A stretch of DNA of 64,000 nucleotides from Streptomyces sp. f51 (lineage in GTDB: Bacteria; Actinomycetota; Actinomycetes; Streptomycetales; Streptomycetaceae), in the NCBI RefSeq assembly GCF_037940415.1, contig NZ_CP149798.1, forward strand, positions 7,349,001 through 7,413,000, written 5' to 3'. Position numbers and translations under genes: made by a program. The notes beneath the pieces were generated by a model. That model searched no databases and was not told the origin of the DNA. It saw nothing but the letters and a program-made list of their open reading frames with translations. Of this stretch, positions 1 to 8,110 are shown piece after piece. Position 1 is the first letter of the stretch; each line of letters begins with the position of its first letter.

Positions 1-401
1 GCGAGCAGGGCCTCGCCCCGGGCGACCGTCCGGATCCCGTTCACCAGCTCCGCGGGAGGCGCGTCCTTGAGCAGGAAGCCGCTGGCTCCGGCCCGCAACG
101 CGTCGTAGACGTAGGCGTCGACGTTGAACGTGGTGACGACCAGCACCTTCGGAGGGACCCCGGCATCGGGACCGGCCAGCTGCCGGGTCGCCTGGATGCC
201 GTCCAGCAGGGGCATCCGGATGTCCATCACGACCACGTCGGGCCGCAGCCGCCGTGCGGCTTCCACCGCCGCGTGCCCGTTCTCGGCCTCCCCGACGACC
301 TCGATGTCGGGCTGCGCGGAGAAGATGGTGACGTAGCCGGTCCGCACCAGTGCCTGGTCGTCGCAGACGAGTACACGGATGGGCTGCGGCGCATGGCTCA
401 C
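1..401 (-). CDS. NarL/LuxR-type response regulator, receiver part (3' end outside window)
   Basis: Two-component response regulator expected to be phosphorylated by the kinase immediately upstream and to control transcription. The visible 133 residues form the receiver domain: acidic pair near residues 14-15, phospho-acceptor D60 in VVMDIRMP, and a conserved lysine in GFLLKD. The C-terminal helix-turn-helix lies beyond the window edge, so the NarL/LuxR class is inferred from the receiver and the DesK-type partner. GTG start at 401 is preceded by AGGAG and lies 4 nt after the kinase stop, which indicates translational coupling. It is the last visible gene of a CPBP protease-kinase-regulator operon. 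Confidence 0.9.
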   Translation of the reverse strand, partial: MSHAPQPIRVLVCDDQALVRTGYVTIFSAQPDIEVVGEAENGHAAVEAARRLRPDVVVMDIRMPLLDGIQATRQLAGPDAGVPPKVLVVTTFNVDAYVYDALRAGASGFLLKDAPPAELVNGIRTVARGEALL

Positions 402-405
402 GGGG

Positions 406-1638
406 TCACTCCTGAACGGGCCGGGAAGGAATCGTCGCGCGGATCTCGAACCCGCCCTCGGGCCGGGCTCCGGCCTCCAGTTCACCATCCAGCATCCGCA
501 CCCGTGCACGTAATCCGGCCAGACCTCGTCCGCCTCCCGGGCCGGGCTTCCGTGCGGCCGGTACGGCCGCGGGGGAGGCGGCGGGTGCGTCGGTCGTCAC
601 CTTGATCTCTACGTGTTCCTCGCGATGCCGGACCAGGACGCGTGTGGTCTGCCCGGACGCGTGCTTCATCGCGTTGGTGAGCGCCTCCTGCACCACGCGG
701 TACGCGGCCAGTTCCACGTCCACGGACCGCGCCCGCCGCTCGCCCTCCTCGCTGAGCTCGACCAACTGACCCGATCTGCGGGCCTGTTCGACCAGGTCCA
801 CCACCCGTCCCAGGGTCGGGGCCCGGTCCGCGCGCGCCGGATCGGCGACCGCGGACTCGCCGGTCGCCTCCAACACGCCGAGCAGGTACCGCAGTTCCGT
901 GAGCGCCCGGCGACCGGTGTCGCTGACGGCCGTCAGTCCCTCGGCGGCCCGTTCGGGCGCGGACGTGAGCAGGAACTGCGCCGCGTCGGACTGGACCACC
1001 ATGGCCGTCACATGGTGGGTGACCACGTCGTGCAGTTCGCGGGCGATCCGTGCCCGCTCGGCGGCCGTGGCCACCTCGGCGGCCAGCCGCCGCCGCTCCG
1101 CCTCTTCCCGTCGCCGCGTGCGTACGGCGCCTCCCACCAGCCAGATCGCGGCCAGAGTGAGATAGAACGCCAGGAAGTCCGGGATCTCCTGCGGTGAGCC
1201 GAGGTGGTGCAGGACGACGGCCAGGACCGCGTAGGCCGCACTGGCCGCGACGGTCACCGCGCGGCGGAGACCGGCCAGATGGGCCCCGGCGGAGTACAGG
1301 GCGAGATACAGCCCCATGCTCCCGAACGTCGTCGCGAAGCCCATCGCCTGGTGCACGGCGAACGCGCCCGCGACGACGGCCAGACAGACCGCGGGCCACC
1401 GGCGGCGGGCCGCGAGCGGCAGGGTCTGGGCCAGGACCAGCACGATGCCCAGGGCGTTCGCCGGCCGCTCGGGCAGATCGCCGATCTGCCCTCCGATGTT
1501 CGACAGGGTCGGCACGAACGCCAGCAGAGTGAGCGTCAGAGCGAGGACGCCGTCCTTGACGGAGGCGTCCCGCTCGCTCCACCAGTGCAGGGGCGCCCGC
1601 AGCGGCGTGGGACTCCAGGACTCCTGACGGAACATCAT
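406..1638 (-). CDS. DesK/NarX-class sensor histidine kinase (HisKA_3)
   Basis: Membrane sensor kinase of 410 aa. Hydrophobic segments between about residues 30 and 172 predict several transmembrane helices with little extracytoplasmic loop, so sensing is probably within or near the membrane. A linker leads to the H-box ARELHDVVTHHV with phospho-acceptor H203. The ATP-binding part shows NAMKHA (N-box) and GRGLAGLRARV (G-box). Its partner is the response regulator starting at 401. The gene begins 25 nt after the CPBP-protease gene ends, so the three read as one operon on the minus strand. The signal and the target genes cannot be read from the sequence. Confidence 0.93.
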   Translation of the reverse strand: MMFRQESWSPTPLRAPLHWWSERDASVKDGVLALTLTLLAFVPTLSNIGGQIGDLPERPANALGIVLVLAQTLPLAARRRWPAVCLAVVAGAFAVHQAMGFATTFGSMGLYLALYSAGAHLAGLRRAVTVAASAAYAVLAVVLHHLGSPQEIPDFLAFYLTLAAIWLVGGAVRTRRREEAERRRLAAEVATAAERARIARELHDVVTHHVTAMVVQSDAAQFLLTSAPERAAEGLTAVSDTGRRALTELRYLLGVLEATGESAVADPARADRAPTLGRVVDLVEQARRSGQLVELSEEGERRARSVDVELAAYRVVQEALTNAMKHASGQTTRVLVRHREEHVEIKVTTDAPAASPAAVPAARKPGPGGGRGLAGLRARVRMLDGELEAGARPEGGFEIRATIPSRPVQE

Positions 1639-1663
1639 GTTCTCTTTCTCCGACCGGACTTGC

Positions 1664-2542
1664 TCACTGACGGGCCTTGCGTCGCGGCAGCAGGCCGCCC
1701 TTCCGGCGGGCGAGGGCGATCAGCCGGACGGTGATCAGTACGCTGAGGGCGACGGGCACGATCGACGTCTCCAAGCCGAAGCCGCCGCCGTTCAACAGGG
1801 CGGAACCATGGACGTCGACGGTGTAGAGACCCTCGGGCGTGTGTCCGGAGACCGGGATGCCGAGCAGTTGCTCAGCGGTGTTCCAGGCGAAGTGCAGGCC
1901 CGCGACGAACCAGATGCTACGCCGCCACAGGAACGCGGCACCAAGCATGACGCCTGCCTCGACGGCGATCGCCACCGCGCTCCAACCGTTGGCCCCCGGA
2001 GCCACCAGGTGCGCGACGCCGAAGAACAGCCCGGTGATCGCGATGGCGGCCCGGCTGCCCCACAACTGCTCCAGAGCCTGGAGGGCGAGGCCGCGGAACA
2101 TCAGTTCCTCGGTGACCGAGGCGCCGATCTGCACCATGACCGCGGACCACACGACCGACACGAAGCCGTTGCCCGCCCAGGAGAACGAGTAGCCCCCGAG
2201 AGCCGTGATCAGGAGTGTGGACACGACGATGAAGCCCAGGCCGATCCCGCCGCCGAGCAGGGCCTCCCGGCCGGCCCCGCGGCGGGCGATCTCCGGCGTG
2301 GAGCGTCGTGCGACGAAGCGCATGACCGCCCAGTACACGGCCACCGCGGCGGCCGCTCCCAGCGCAGGCACCGGACCGGGGCCCGTCGCGGTCAGGCCCG
2401 AGACGAGACCGACACCGACCATGCCCGTCAGCATCCAGCCGAGGGGAGATCGAACGATCCGGCCGAAACGGCCGCCCCGGCCGTCGTTCTCGTCGTCCAG
2501 GCCGGAGCCTGTGTCGTGCGGTGTGGTGGGCTTCGTGCCCAT
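1664..2542 (-). CDS. CPBP-family intramembrane metalloprotease
   Basis: Integral membrane protein of 292 aa with the CPBP (CAAX protease/bacteriocin-processing, Abi) signature: EELMFRG (E145, E146, R150), GVAHL (H178) and HFAWN (H217, N221), the metal-binding and catalytic residues of the family. A hydrophilic N-terminus of about 30 residues precedes the membrane helices. Family members cleave substrates within the membrane or act in bacteriocin self-immunity; no substrate is evident here. It is the first gene of the operon with the kinase and regulator, so it may belong to the envelope-signal pathway they serve. That link is inference from gene order. Confidence 0.9.
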   Translation of the reverse strand: MGTKPTTPHDTGSGLDDENDGRGGRFGRIVRSPLGWMLTGMVGVGLVSGLTATGPGPVPALGAAAAVAVYWAVMRFVARRSTPEIARRGAGREALLGGGIGLGFIVVSTLLITALGGYSFSWAGNGFVSVVWSAVMVQIGASVTEELMFRGLALQALEQLWGSRAAIAITGLFFGVAHLVAPGANGWSAVAIAVEAGVMLGAAFLWRRSIWFVAGLHFAWNTAEQLLGIPVSGHTPEGLYTVDVHGSALLNGGGFGLETSIVPVALSVLITVRLIALARRKGGLLPRRKARQ

Positions 2543-2708
2543 AGTGGCCTCCCCTTGTCGGTCGTGGTCGCGTCGGTGGCGACCTGACGACCACGCTAGG
2601 GACGCGCCGATGTCCGCGAGTCACCCGCACATGGACAACACCTGTAGCTCGCAAGGGGGATGCGCCGCCCCCGCCCACCCGTCCGGCACGGGTGTCGGGA
2701 CGGGATGG

Positions 2709-3602
2709 CTATGACGGAAACAGCCACTCCATCGAGGCAAGGCTCTTGTCGACGTACGTGCCTTGTTCCGTCTCGATGCCATGTGCGAGGTCCTCGAAGA
2801 CGCTGCACCTGGCATAGAACACGGCACGCTCGCCGAGAGCGGCGAGGTCGTTGACGGCGGTTCGATAGCCGCTGATGGCGGCGCGCGCGGCGGCGGGGCC
2901 GAGATCACGGTGGAGCAGTCCGAAGTCGTAGGCCGGATCGACCACGGCCGCGTCGCTCCAGTCGATGATGCCCGTCACCGTCCATGTGACCGGGTCGATG
3001 AGAACGTGTTCGATCCCCAGATCGTTGTGGGAGAAGGCCGGGGCATATCCATCGTGCGGTGGTGCTGCATCCAAGAACGCCTCGATGGCTGGGCGATGGG
3101 CCGCCGGTACCTGCCCGGCCACCGCCGCGTAGATCTCCCTGGCCTCTTGGCTCCACTCGGCCAGGGGCTGGTGGTCCGCGTCCACCAGACCGGCCAGCCT
3201 GTCGACCGGAAAAGCGTGCAGCGCGGTGAGCAGCTCGCCGAGCGTGGCGGCGATCGAGGGGCCGTGGACCGATCGCTGGTGTTGCGGCATGTCCAGCAGC
3301 GGCGTGCCAGGGAGCTTGTAGTAGGCCAGACATCCCAACTCCGCGACCGTGAACGTCGGTTCGGGGACGGGCAGCGGCGAGATGCCGGCGACGGCGGCGA
3401 GCACGCGGGCCTCGTGTCCCACCAGGGCGGCTCGCCGTGCCGGGTCGGGCTCCTTGCTGAACCGCACGATCAGCTCACCGTTGACCTCGTAGGCCAGGTT
3501 GTCCAGGCCCTCGCCAAGCGGCACCACGGAGTCGATGCGACAGCCGCGCATGTGCGCAGCCACGACGCTACGGACGTCTTCGATGCGGTCGTGGGACGTC
3601 AT
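2709..3602 (-). CDS. Aminoglycoside phosphotransferase (APH)-fold protein, atypical catalytic loop
   Basis: Kinase-like protein of 297 aa. The catalytic loop SHNDLGIEHVLID (H192, D194) and the metal-binding IIDWSDAAVVDPAYDFG (D214) place it in the APH/choline kinase superfamily. The residue normally Asn in the HxDxxxxN motif is His (H199), so catalysis may be altered. The N-lobe contains an EGLDNLAYEV nucleotide-loop-like stretch. The superfamily includes antibiotic, macrolide and small-metabolite kinases, and the substrate cannot be assigned. It stands alone; the zinc-ribbon gene upstream on the same strand ends at 3616, so co-transcription is possible. Confidence 0.85.
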   Translation of the reverse strand: MTSHDRIEDVRSVVAAHMRGCRIDSVVPLGEGLDNLAYEVNGELIVRFSKEPDPARRAALVGHEARVLAAVAGISPLPVPEPTFTVAELGCLAYYKLPGTPLLDMPQHQRSVHGPSIAATLGELLTALHAFPVDRLAGLVDADHQPLAEWSQEAREIYAAVAGQVPAAHRPAIEAFLDAAPPHDGYAPAFSHNDLGIEHVLIDPVTWTVTGIIDWSDAAVVDPAYDFGLLHRDLGPAAARAAISGYRTAVNDLAALGERAVFYARCSVFEDLAHGIETEQGTYVDKSLASMEWLFPS

Positions 3603-3615
3603 GTCGCGTCGCCCC

Positions 3616-4032
3616 TCAGATAGCGTCGCGCTCTGCGGCCGGCGGAGAGGGCGGTTGCTCGTCGCGGCTCTCCGAGGAGAAGGCGTCGCGGCGGGCGAGG
3701 GTCACCGACAGAGGCAGTCCCAGCCGCTCGGCCGCGCGGCGCCGGACACGCACCTGCGCTCGTGTCCGGGGCCGGAAGGAGGGGAGCCGCGAGCAGCCGC
3801 AGCCAGGGCGGTGATCGTAGGTCAGCCCCTCCGCGAGCACGGTCGCGACGACGGACCATGCCTTCGTGTCGCGTCGCCGGGGCGCGGCGAAGTCGTAGCC
3901 GGCGAAGGCGAGTTGTCCACGACAGCCAGGACAGATGCGCTTGCGGACCGGCCACGAGCTGCCTTTGAAGGAGAGCCGGCACGCGACGCACACGTAGTGC
4001 CGAAAGGCGCCGTTGGACGCGTGGTAGCACAT
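3616..4032 (-). CDS. Conserved actinobacterial zinc-ribbon protein of unknown function
   Basis: 138 aa when started at ATG 4032 (MCYHASNG). It carries two Cys pairs, CVAC near residue 15 and CPGC near residue 33, separated by a basic stretch, followed by a GYDFAAPRRRDTKAW motif and a CGC cluster. This Cys4 arrangement suggests a structural zinc ribbon. Similar Streptomyces proteins are sometimes annotated as deoxyxylulose-phosphate synthase; nothing in this sequence supports that enzyme. The C-terminal 25 residues are polar and probably disordered. The frame stays open upstream with another Cys pair, so a start at 4113 (165 aa) is possible. Confidence 0.75.
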   Translation of the reverse strand: MCYHASNGAFRHYVCVACRLSFKGSSWPVRKRICPGCRGQLAFAGYDFAAPRRRDTKAWSVVATVLAEGLTYDHRPGCGCSRLPSFRPRTRAQVRVRRRAAERLGLPLSVTLARRDAFSSESRDEQPPSPPAAERDAI

Positions 4033-4125
4033 GGTCCGACAGGTTACGCATCGTCCGCGGGCGGGCCCAAGCGGATTCCTCGTGCTCGATCCGGCCAGTT
4101 GCCGCCCGGTCAACCCGTGCTGCCA

Positions 4126-4153
4126 GTCAAACAGAGCAGCAACTCTGTATGGT
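4126..4153 (+). promoter_or_regulatory. Promoter with TetR-type operator between -35 and -10
   Basis: A perfect dyad ACAGAG-cagcaa-CTCTGT (4131-4148) lies between a possible -35 GTCAAA (4126-4131) and -10 TATGGT (4148-4153), with 16-bp spacing. It is 44 bp before the TetR start. This placement would block RNA polymerase, as expected for TetR autorepression of the regulator/aldo-keto reductase unit. The dyad is directly visible; the promoter hexamers are a reading of weak matches. Confidence 0.55.
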
Positions 4154-4196
4154 GAGTGTTACAAGCAGAGCGGTGATTCCTTTTGTGGGAGGTGCG

Positions 4197-4754
4197 GTGC
4201 CGCGGCTCACCGACGCACGCAAGGAACTCCGGCGCGCCCAGATCACCGAGGCCGCCGTACGCTGCTTCAGCCGCAACGGCCTGGAGCGGACCTCGATCGC
4301 CGACATCACGGCCGAGTCCGGCCTCTCGAACGGCTCGATCTACGCCCACTACCGCAGCAAGGCCGACCTGGTCCAGGCCTCCGCCCACACGGTGCTCACC
4401 AAGCGCGCCGAAGCCCTCGGCGACTACGCCGCGAGCGACACCCCGCCCGGGCCCGACGAACTGCTCGCCCGCCTGATCGCCGCGATCGACCCCGCCGAGG
4501 CCCGCGTCGGCGTGCAGACCTGGGGCGAGGCGACCACCAACCCGGCCGTCCACGGCATCGTCGTCGACACGATCGACCGGCTGCGCGCCATGGTGCACGA
4601 CTGCGTCGCGGCCCACCTGGTCAAGGTCGAGCACCTCGACCCGGCCGAGGCCCAGGAGCAGGTCGTCCCGATCACCGACCGGGTGATGGCGCTCTACCTG
4701 GCCGAACTGCTGCACACCGCCTTGCGAACACCGACCGAGGAGACAGCGTCATGA
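4197..4754 (+). CDS. TetR/AcrR-family transcriptional regulator
   Basis: DNA-binding repressor of 185 aa. The N-terminal helix-turn-helix spans about residues 10-55, with TSIADITAESGLSNGSIYAHYRSKADL typical of TetR recognition helices; the C-terminal ligand-binding domain is unassigned. GTG at 4197 is chosen because GGGAGG precedes it; an in-frame ATG at 4149 would add 16 residues but would lie inside the promoter/operator dyad. The stop codon overlaps the ATG of the aldo-keto reductase (ATGA at 4751-4754), so both genes are translated together. The regulator probably represses its own unit through the upstream dyad. Confidence 0.9.
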   Translation: MPRLTDARKELRRAQITEAAVRCFSRNGLERTSIADITAESGLSNGSIYAHYRSKADLVQASAHTVLTKRAEALGDYAASDTPPGPDELLARLIAAIDPAEARVGVQTWGEATTNPAVHGIVVDTIDRLRAMVHDCVAAHLVKVEHLDPAEAQEQVVPITDRVMALYLAELLHTALRTPTEETAS

Positions 4755-5644
4755 CCACCTCGAACGCTTCGTTGGCCAACCGCACCGTCTCCCGGATCGG
4801 CTACGGCGCCTTGCAGCTCGAGCGCCTGCACGACCGCCGCGGCGACGCCGTCGCGCTGCTGCGCCGCGCGGTCGAGCTGGGCGTCGACCACGTGGACACC
4901 GCCGAGTTCTACGGCTACGGATTCGCCAACGACGTGATCCGCGAGGCGCTGCGCCCCGAGGACGGCGTCCTGGTCGTCACGAAAGTCGGTGCCGATCCCG
5001 ACCCGGGCGGGCCGCTGCCGCTGCGTCTGGCACAGCGGCCCGAACAGCTGCGCGCCAGCGTCGAGGACAACCTGCGAAGCCTCGGCACCGACCAGCTCTC
5101 GGTGGTCAACCTGCGCCGCCTCGACTCCGGCCCCGGCCTGCGCCCCGACGGCGACCAAGTCGTCGACCTCGACGACCAGCTCGCGGTGATGACCGCCCTG
5201 CGCGACGAGGGGAAGATCGGCGCGATCGGCCTGAGCAGCGTCACCCTCGACGGCCTGCGCCGCGCTCTTCCGGCGGACATCGCCTGCGTGCAGAACGCCT
5301 ACAGCCTCGTCTCCCGCGACGACGAGGACCTGCTGCGGCTCTGCGCGGCCGAAGGCATCGCCTGGGTGCCGTTCTTCCCGCTGGGCGGTGCCTTCCCGGG
5401 CATGCCCAAAGCAACCGACGAGCCGGCGGTACACGCCGTGGCCGAGTCCCTGGGCGTCACGCCCGCCCAGGTCGGCCTCGCCTGGCTGCTGCACCACGCC
5501 CCGCACGTGCTGCTCATCCCCGGCACCGCCGACACCGCCCATCTGGAGGCCAACATCGCGGCCGGCGAGATCACCCTCGACGCCGCGACCCTCGCCACCC
5601 TCGATGCCATCGAGTCCCGTTCCAACGAAGTCCCCATCGACTGA
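4751..5644 (+). CDS. Aldo/keto reductase
   Basis: NAD(P)H-dependent oxidoreductase of 297 aa with the AKR barrel pattern: start strand RIGYGALQL, then D49 and Y54 in VDTAEFYG and K78 in VVTKVG. The fourth tetrad position, usually His, reads Arg here (VVNLRRLD, about R122). That occurs in some actinobacterial AKRs and may shift substrate preference. Later motifs IGLSS, QNAYS and LIPGT also fit cofactor binding. It overlaps the TetR stop codon by 4 nt and should be the regulator's main target. The physiological carbonyl substrate is unknown; the context suggests a TetR-sensed aldehyde or ketone response together with the quinone reductase downstream. Confidence 0.92.
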   Translation: MTTSNASLANRTVSRIGYGALQLERLHDRRGDAVALLRRAVELGVDHVDTAEFYGYGFANDVIREALRPEDGVLVVTKVGADPDPGGPLPLRLAQRPEQLRASVEDNLRSLGTDQLSVVNLRRLDSGPGLRPDGDQVVDLDDQLAVMTALRDEGKIGAIGLSSVTLDGLRRALPADIACVQNAYSLVSRDDEDLLRLCAAEGIAWVPFFPLGGAFPGMPKATDEPAVHAVAESLGVTPAQVGLAWLLHHAPHVLLIPGTADTAHLEANIAAGEITLDAATLATLDAIESRSNEVPID

Positions 5645-5748
5645 CCGGAATCGACTGACCGGAACCGACCGGCCCCGGCTCGCGACTGCGGCCCAGGTGC
5701 CCGGCCGCTGCGCACCGCCCCTTTCCTCCATGGTTCTAAGGACAGATC

Positions 5749-6771
5749 ATGATGAAAGCCATCGTCCACCGCGACAACGGCGGCCCCGAGGTTCTTCAGC
5801 TGGTCGATCGTGACCTGCCTGTGCCCGGCCCCGGCGAGGTCCGTGTCCGGGTCGCCGTGTCCGGGGTCAACCCGGCCGACTGGCACGCCCGTTCAGGCGC
5901 CGCCCATGCCAAGCTGTTCGCCGAAATCACCCCGCACCTCGACGGTGCCGGCGTGGTCGACGCCGTGGGTGAGGGAGTCGAGCAGAGCCGGGTCGGCCAG
6001 CGGGTCTGGCTGTACCTGGCCGCCGCCGGGCGGCCCACCGGCACCGCCGCCGAGTACACCGTCGTACCCGCCGAGTTGGCCGTGCCACTGCCCGACGATG
6101 CCGGCTTCGACCTCGGTGCCTCACTCGGCGTTCCCGCGCTGACCGCTCATCGCGCGCTCACCGTCGCGGAGGACGGACCCCGCCGTCTCCGTCCCGGGGC
6201 GCTGGACGGCCAGGTCGTGCTCGCCGCGGGCGGGGCCGGGGCGGTCGGGCACGCGGTGATCCAGCTCGCCCGCTGGGCCGGCGCGACCGTGATCAGCACG
6301 GTCAGCGGACCGGAGAAGGCCCGGCTGGCCACCGCCGCCGGTGCCCACCACGTGATCAACTATCGCGAAGGCGACCCGGCCACCGAGATCCGCAAGATCG
6401 CCCCGGACGGCGTCGACATCGTCGCCGAGGTGGCGCTCGGCGCGAACCTCGCCCTGGACCTGGCCGTGCTGCGGACGCGCGGCACGATCGCCACCTACGC
6501 CAACGACGGCGGCAAGCCGGTCGAACTGAACGTGATGCAGAACATGGCGCTCAACACACGTCTTCAGTTCCTGGTGCTCTACACGGCCGGCCCGGAGGCA
6601 CGCGCCGCGGCCGTCGAGGACGTCTCCGCAGCGGTCCGCGACGGCGCCCTGCCGGTCGGCGAAGAACACGGCCTGCCACTGCTCCGCCTCCCGCTCCACC
6701 GCACGGCCGACGCACACCGGGCAGTGGAAGGCGGAGCGGTCGGCAAAGTCCTGGTGGACATCACGTCCTGA
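5749..6771 (+). CDS. Zinc-free NADPH:quinone reductase-like MDR protein
   Basis: Medium-chain dehydrogenase/reductase of 340 aa. The N-terminal GroES-like domain (about 1-130) includes GVNPADWHARSG and lacks the Cys/His zinc ligands of alcohol dehydrogenases. The Rossmann part contains AAGGAGAVGHAVIQLA (about 156-171) for NADPH binding, followed by GAHHVINYREGD, typical of quinone oxidoreductases. It starts with two consecutive ATG codons after AAGGACAG. It lies 104 nt downstream of the aldo-keto reductase on the same strand and may share its TetR control. Likely role is reduction of quinones or enones during redox or xenobiotic stress; the substrate is inferred. Confidence 0.9.
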   Translation: MMKAIVHRDNGGPEVLQLVDRDLPVPGPGEVRVRVAVSGVNPADWHARSGAAHAKLFAEITPHLDGAGVVDAVGEGVEQSRVGQRVWLYLAAAGRPTGTAAEYTVVPAELAVPLPDDAGFDLGASLGVPALTAHRALTVAEDGPRRLRPGALDGQVVLAAGGAGAVGHAVIQLARWAGATVISTVSGPEKARLATAAGAHHVINYREGDPATEIRKIAPDGVDIVAEVALGANLALDLAVLRTRGTIATYANDGGKPVELNVMQNMALNTRLQFLVLYTAGPEARAAAVEDVSAAVRDGALPVGEEHGLPLLRLPLHRTADAHRAVEGGAVGKVLVDITS

Positions 6772-6774
6772 CAC

Positions 6775-6811
6775 ATCGCCGGCTGCCGCGCCGACATCGA
6801 TGGCCGGCGAT
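6775..6811. terminator. Possible bidirectional terminator after quinone reductase
   Basis: Inverted repeat ATCGCCGGC (6775-6783) / GCCGGCGAT (6803-6811), perfect 9-bp arms with a 19-nt loop, lies between two converging genes that end at 6771 and 6840. No U-tract, as is common in Streptomyces. The loop is long, so confidence is moderate. Confidence 0.45.
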
Positions 6812-6839
6812 CGGGGCCCGTCGCCGAGCCGGACGGCGA

Positions 6840-7520
6840 CTAGACAAAAACGCGGTGGGAGCCGGCGAGAAGGGCGCGCAGCGGGGCCGTGTCGGGGGTG
6901 TCGGCGACGGCGGCGTCGATGGCGTCGTCCATGCCCTTCTCCCAGGACTCGGGCAGAGCGAGTCCGGGCTGTCCCGACCAGGCGATGTCCGGTTCCGCGT
7001 GTCCGGACTCGACGAGGCGCAGGTGGATCATGCCCGCGAGAGCGTCGAAGACCGTGGGTCGAATGAAGTTGCGGGCGGACGTCCCGGACAGTCGCGCCGC
7101 CTGATGCGGTTTGGGCATGCGGTCGGCGACCGCCATCCACAGCAGACCGCGGTCGAACGCGTCGAGTATCTCCTCCAGGCCGGGCAACGCGCTGTCGGCC
7201 ACCGCTTCGGTCGTGGCGGTTCGGTCCACGGTCTTCGCCGTCTCGCCCGTGTCCTGTGCCGACGAGCGAGTTGCCCTGGCCACGGCGACTCGCAGCGGCC
7301 GGGACCAGTCCTCGGCGTCCGCGACGGCGCGGGCCATCACGAGGTCGTCCCAAGTCATGCGCCGCAGCGGCGCCGCCTCCCGCGTCAGCGTGCGCGCCTC
7401 CAATGCGACGAACACCTGGTCCAGGTCGCGCAGCAGAGTGAGCGCGGCCGGCTCGTCGGCCGCCTCGCCGGGCCGGCCATCGGTGGGCAGCTTCTCGATC
7501 AGGGCGATCCGTTCGGCCAT
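6840..7520 (-). CDS. Hypothetical protein, 226 aa
   Basis: No family recognised. From ATG 7520 the product is 226 aa, rich in Ala and charged residues, without signal peptide or membrane segments, so probably cytosolic. Visible motifs are limited: LRDLDQVFVALEARTLTREAAPLRR and TWDDLVMARAVADAEDW near residue 60-80, and WSRPLRVAVARATRS. Codon bias and direction support a real gene. The frame stays open to an ATG at 7619 (259 aa), but that extension looks non-coding. It opens an accessory patch of lineage-specific genes and converges on the quinone reductase. Confidence 0.6.
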   Translation of the reverse strand: MAERIALIEKLPTDGRPGEAADEPAALTLLRDLDQVFVALEARTLTREAAPLRRMTWDDLVMARAVADAEDWSRPLRVAVARATRSSAQDTGETAKTVDRTATTEAVADSALPGLEEILDAFDRGLLWMAVADRMPKPHQAARLSGTSARNFIRPTVFDALAGMIHLRLVESGHAEPDIAWSGQPGLALPESWEKGMDDAIDAAVADTPDTAPLRALLAGSHRVFV

Positions 7521-7710
7521 CGGCGGGTACCGCCGACCGCAAGTCGCTCCCGTCCTTGCCTTTAGTCGCTGATGAGTTGGATAAAGAGCTTCGAGCCCGG
7601 TATCCCCGCGAGGCATCAACGCGCGACTTCCATGACCGCGTCATGACCATCAGGCGAGGCGCATCCAATCCAGATCTTCCGTTTTGAGCCAGGGTGGTAG
7701 CACCCCTACT

Positions 7711-7905
7711 TTAGACGGGCCGCTGGCGTTCCTTCACTCGCTTGAGTACGACGGCGCGAATGGCGTGGAAGTCGGCGGTCGTGAAGTCGTCGTCCGTGAG
7801 CCAGAGGTGTTTCAGCTCCTCCAGCGTCGCGCGATCCTTCTCGTCCGCGATTACGTCGGCCTCGGGACGCGTGGTCGTCGCGGGCTCGTAGCCGGACGTG
7901 TCCAA
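7711..7905 (-). pseudogene. Small ORF, possible remnant of a larger gene
   Basis: A 64-codon frame starting with TTG at 7905 and ending at TAA 7711. The peptide is acidic and well composed (ADEKDRATLEELKHLW, then DDFTTADFHAIRAVVLKRV), resembling a helical C-terminus rather than random Streptomyces DNA. The frame is open only to 7953 upstream and has no convincing ribosome-binding site, so it is either a small gene or the tail of a truncated one. No homologous family is recognised. It sits in the accessory patch between unrelated hypothetical genes. Confidence 0.35.
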
Positions 7906-7998
7906 CTTCGTGAGGCCTCGACAAGGGACTTCCGCGAACAGGTATGGCCGTCAAACGCGGCGCTACCAGGGCCGAGCTCCCTTTCTAGCTGAAGCCGG

Positions 7999-8033
7999 GA
8001 GCCCGGCGCCCACCCGACGCCACAGCCGGGCTC
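7999..8033. repeat. Stem-loop with 9-bp perfect arms
   Basis: GAGCCCGGC (7999-8007) pairs with GCCGGGCTC (8025-8033) around a 17-nt loop. With the stronger stem at 8068-8094 it forms a tandem hairpin array downstream of the lipoprotein gene, possibly a second-stage terminator. Confidence 0.4.
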
Positions 8034-8067
8034 TCTTCCCGCTCGCAACCGGCCCAACAAGTCGAAA

Positions 8068-8094
8068 CGGCCCGCCGGAAATGCCGACGGGCCG
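8068..8094 (-). terminator. Terminator of lipoprotein/secreted protein operon
   Basis: CGGCCCGCCGG (8068-8078) and CCGACGGGCCG (8084-8094) form an 11-bp stem with one mismatch and a 5-nt loop AAATG. It is 17 nt past the stop of the minus-strand lipoprotein gene, the position expected for an intrinsic terminator. Confidence 0.7.
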
Positions 8095-8110
8095 CTACGA
8101 ATGATCGAAG

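Noticed and set aside
4031..4750. Extended upstream reading frame of the aldo-keto reductase
   Set aside because: It overlaps the TetR gene in another frame; AKR start motif begins at ATG 4751.
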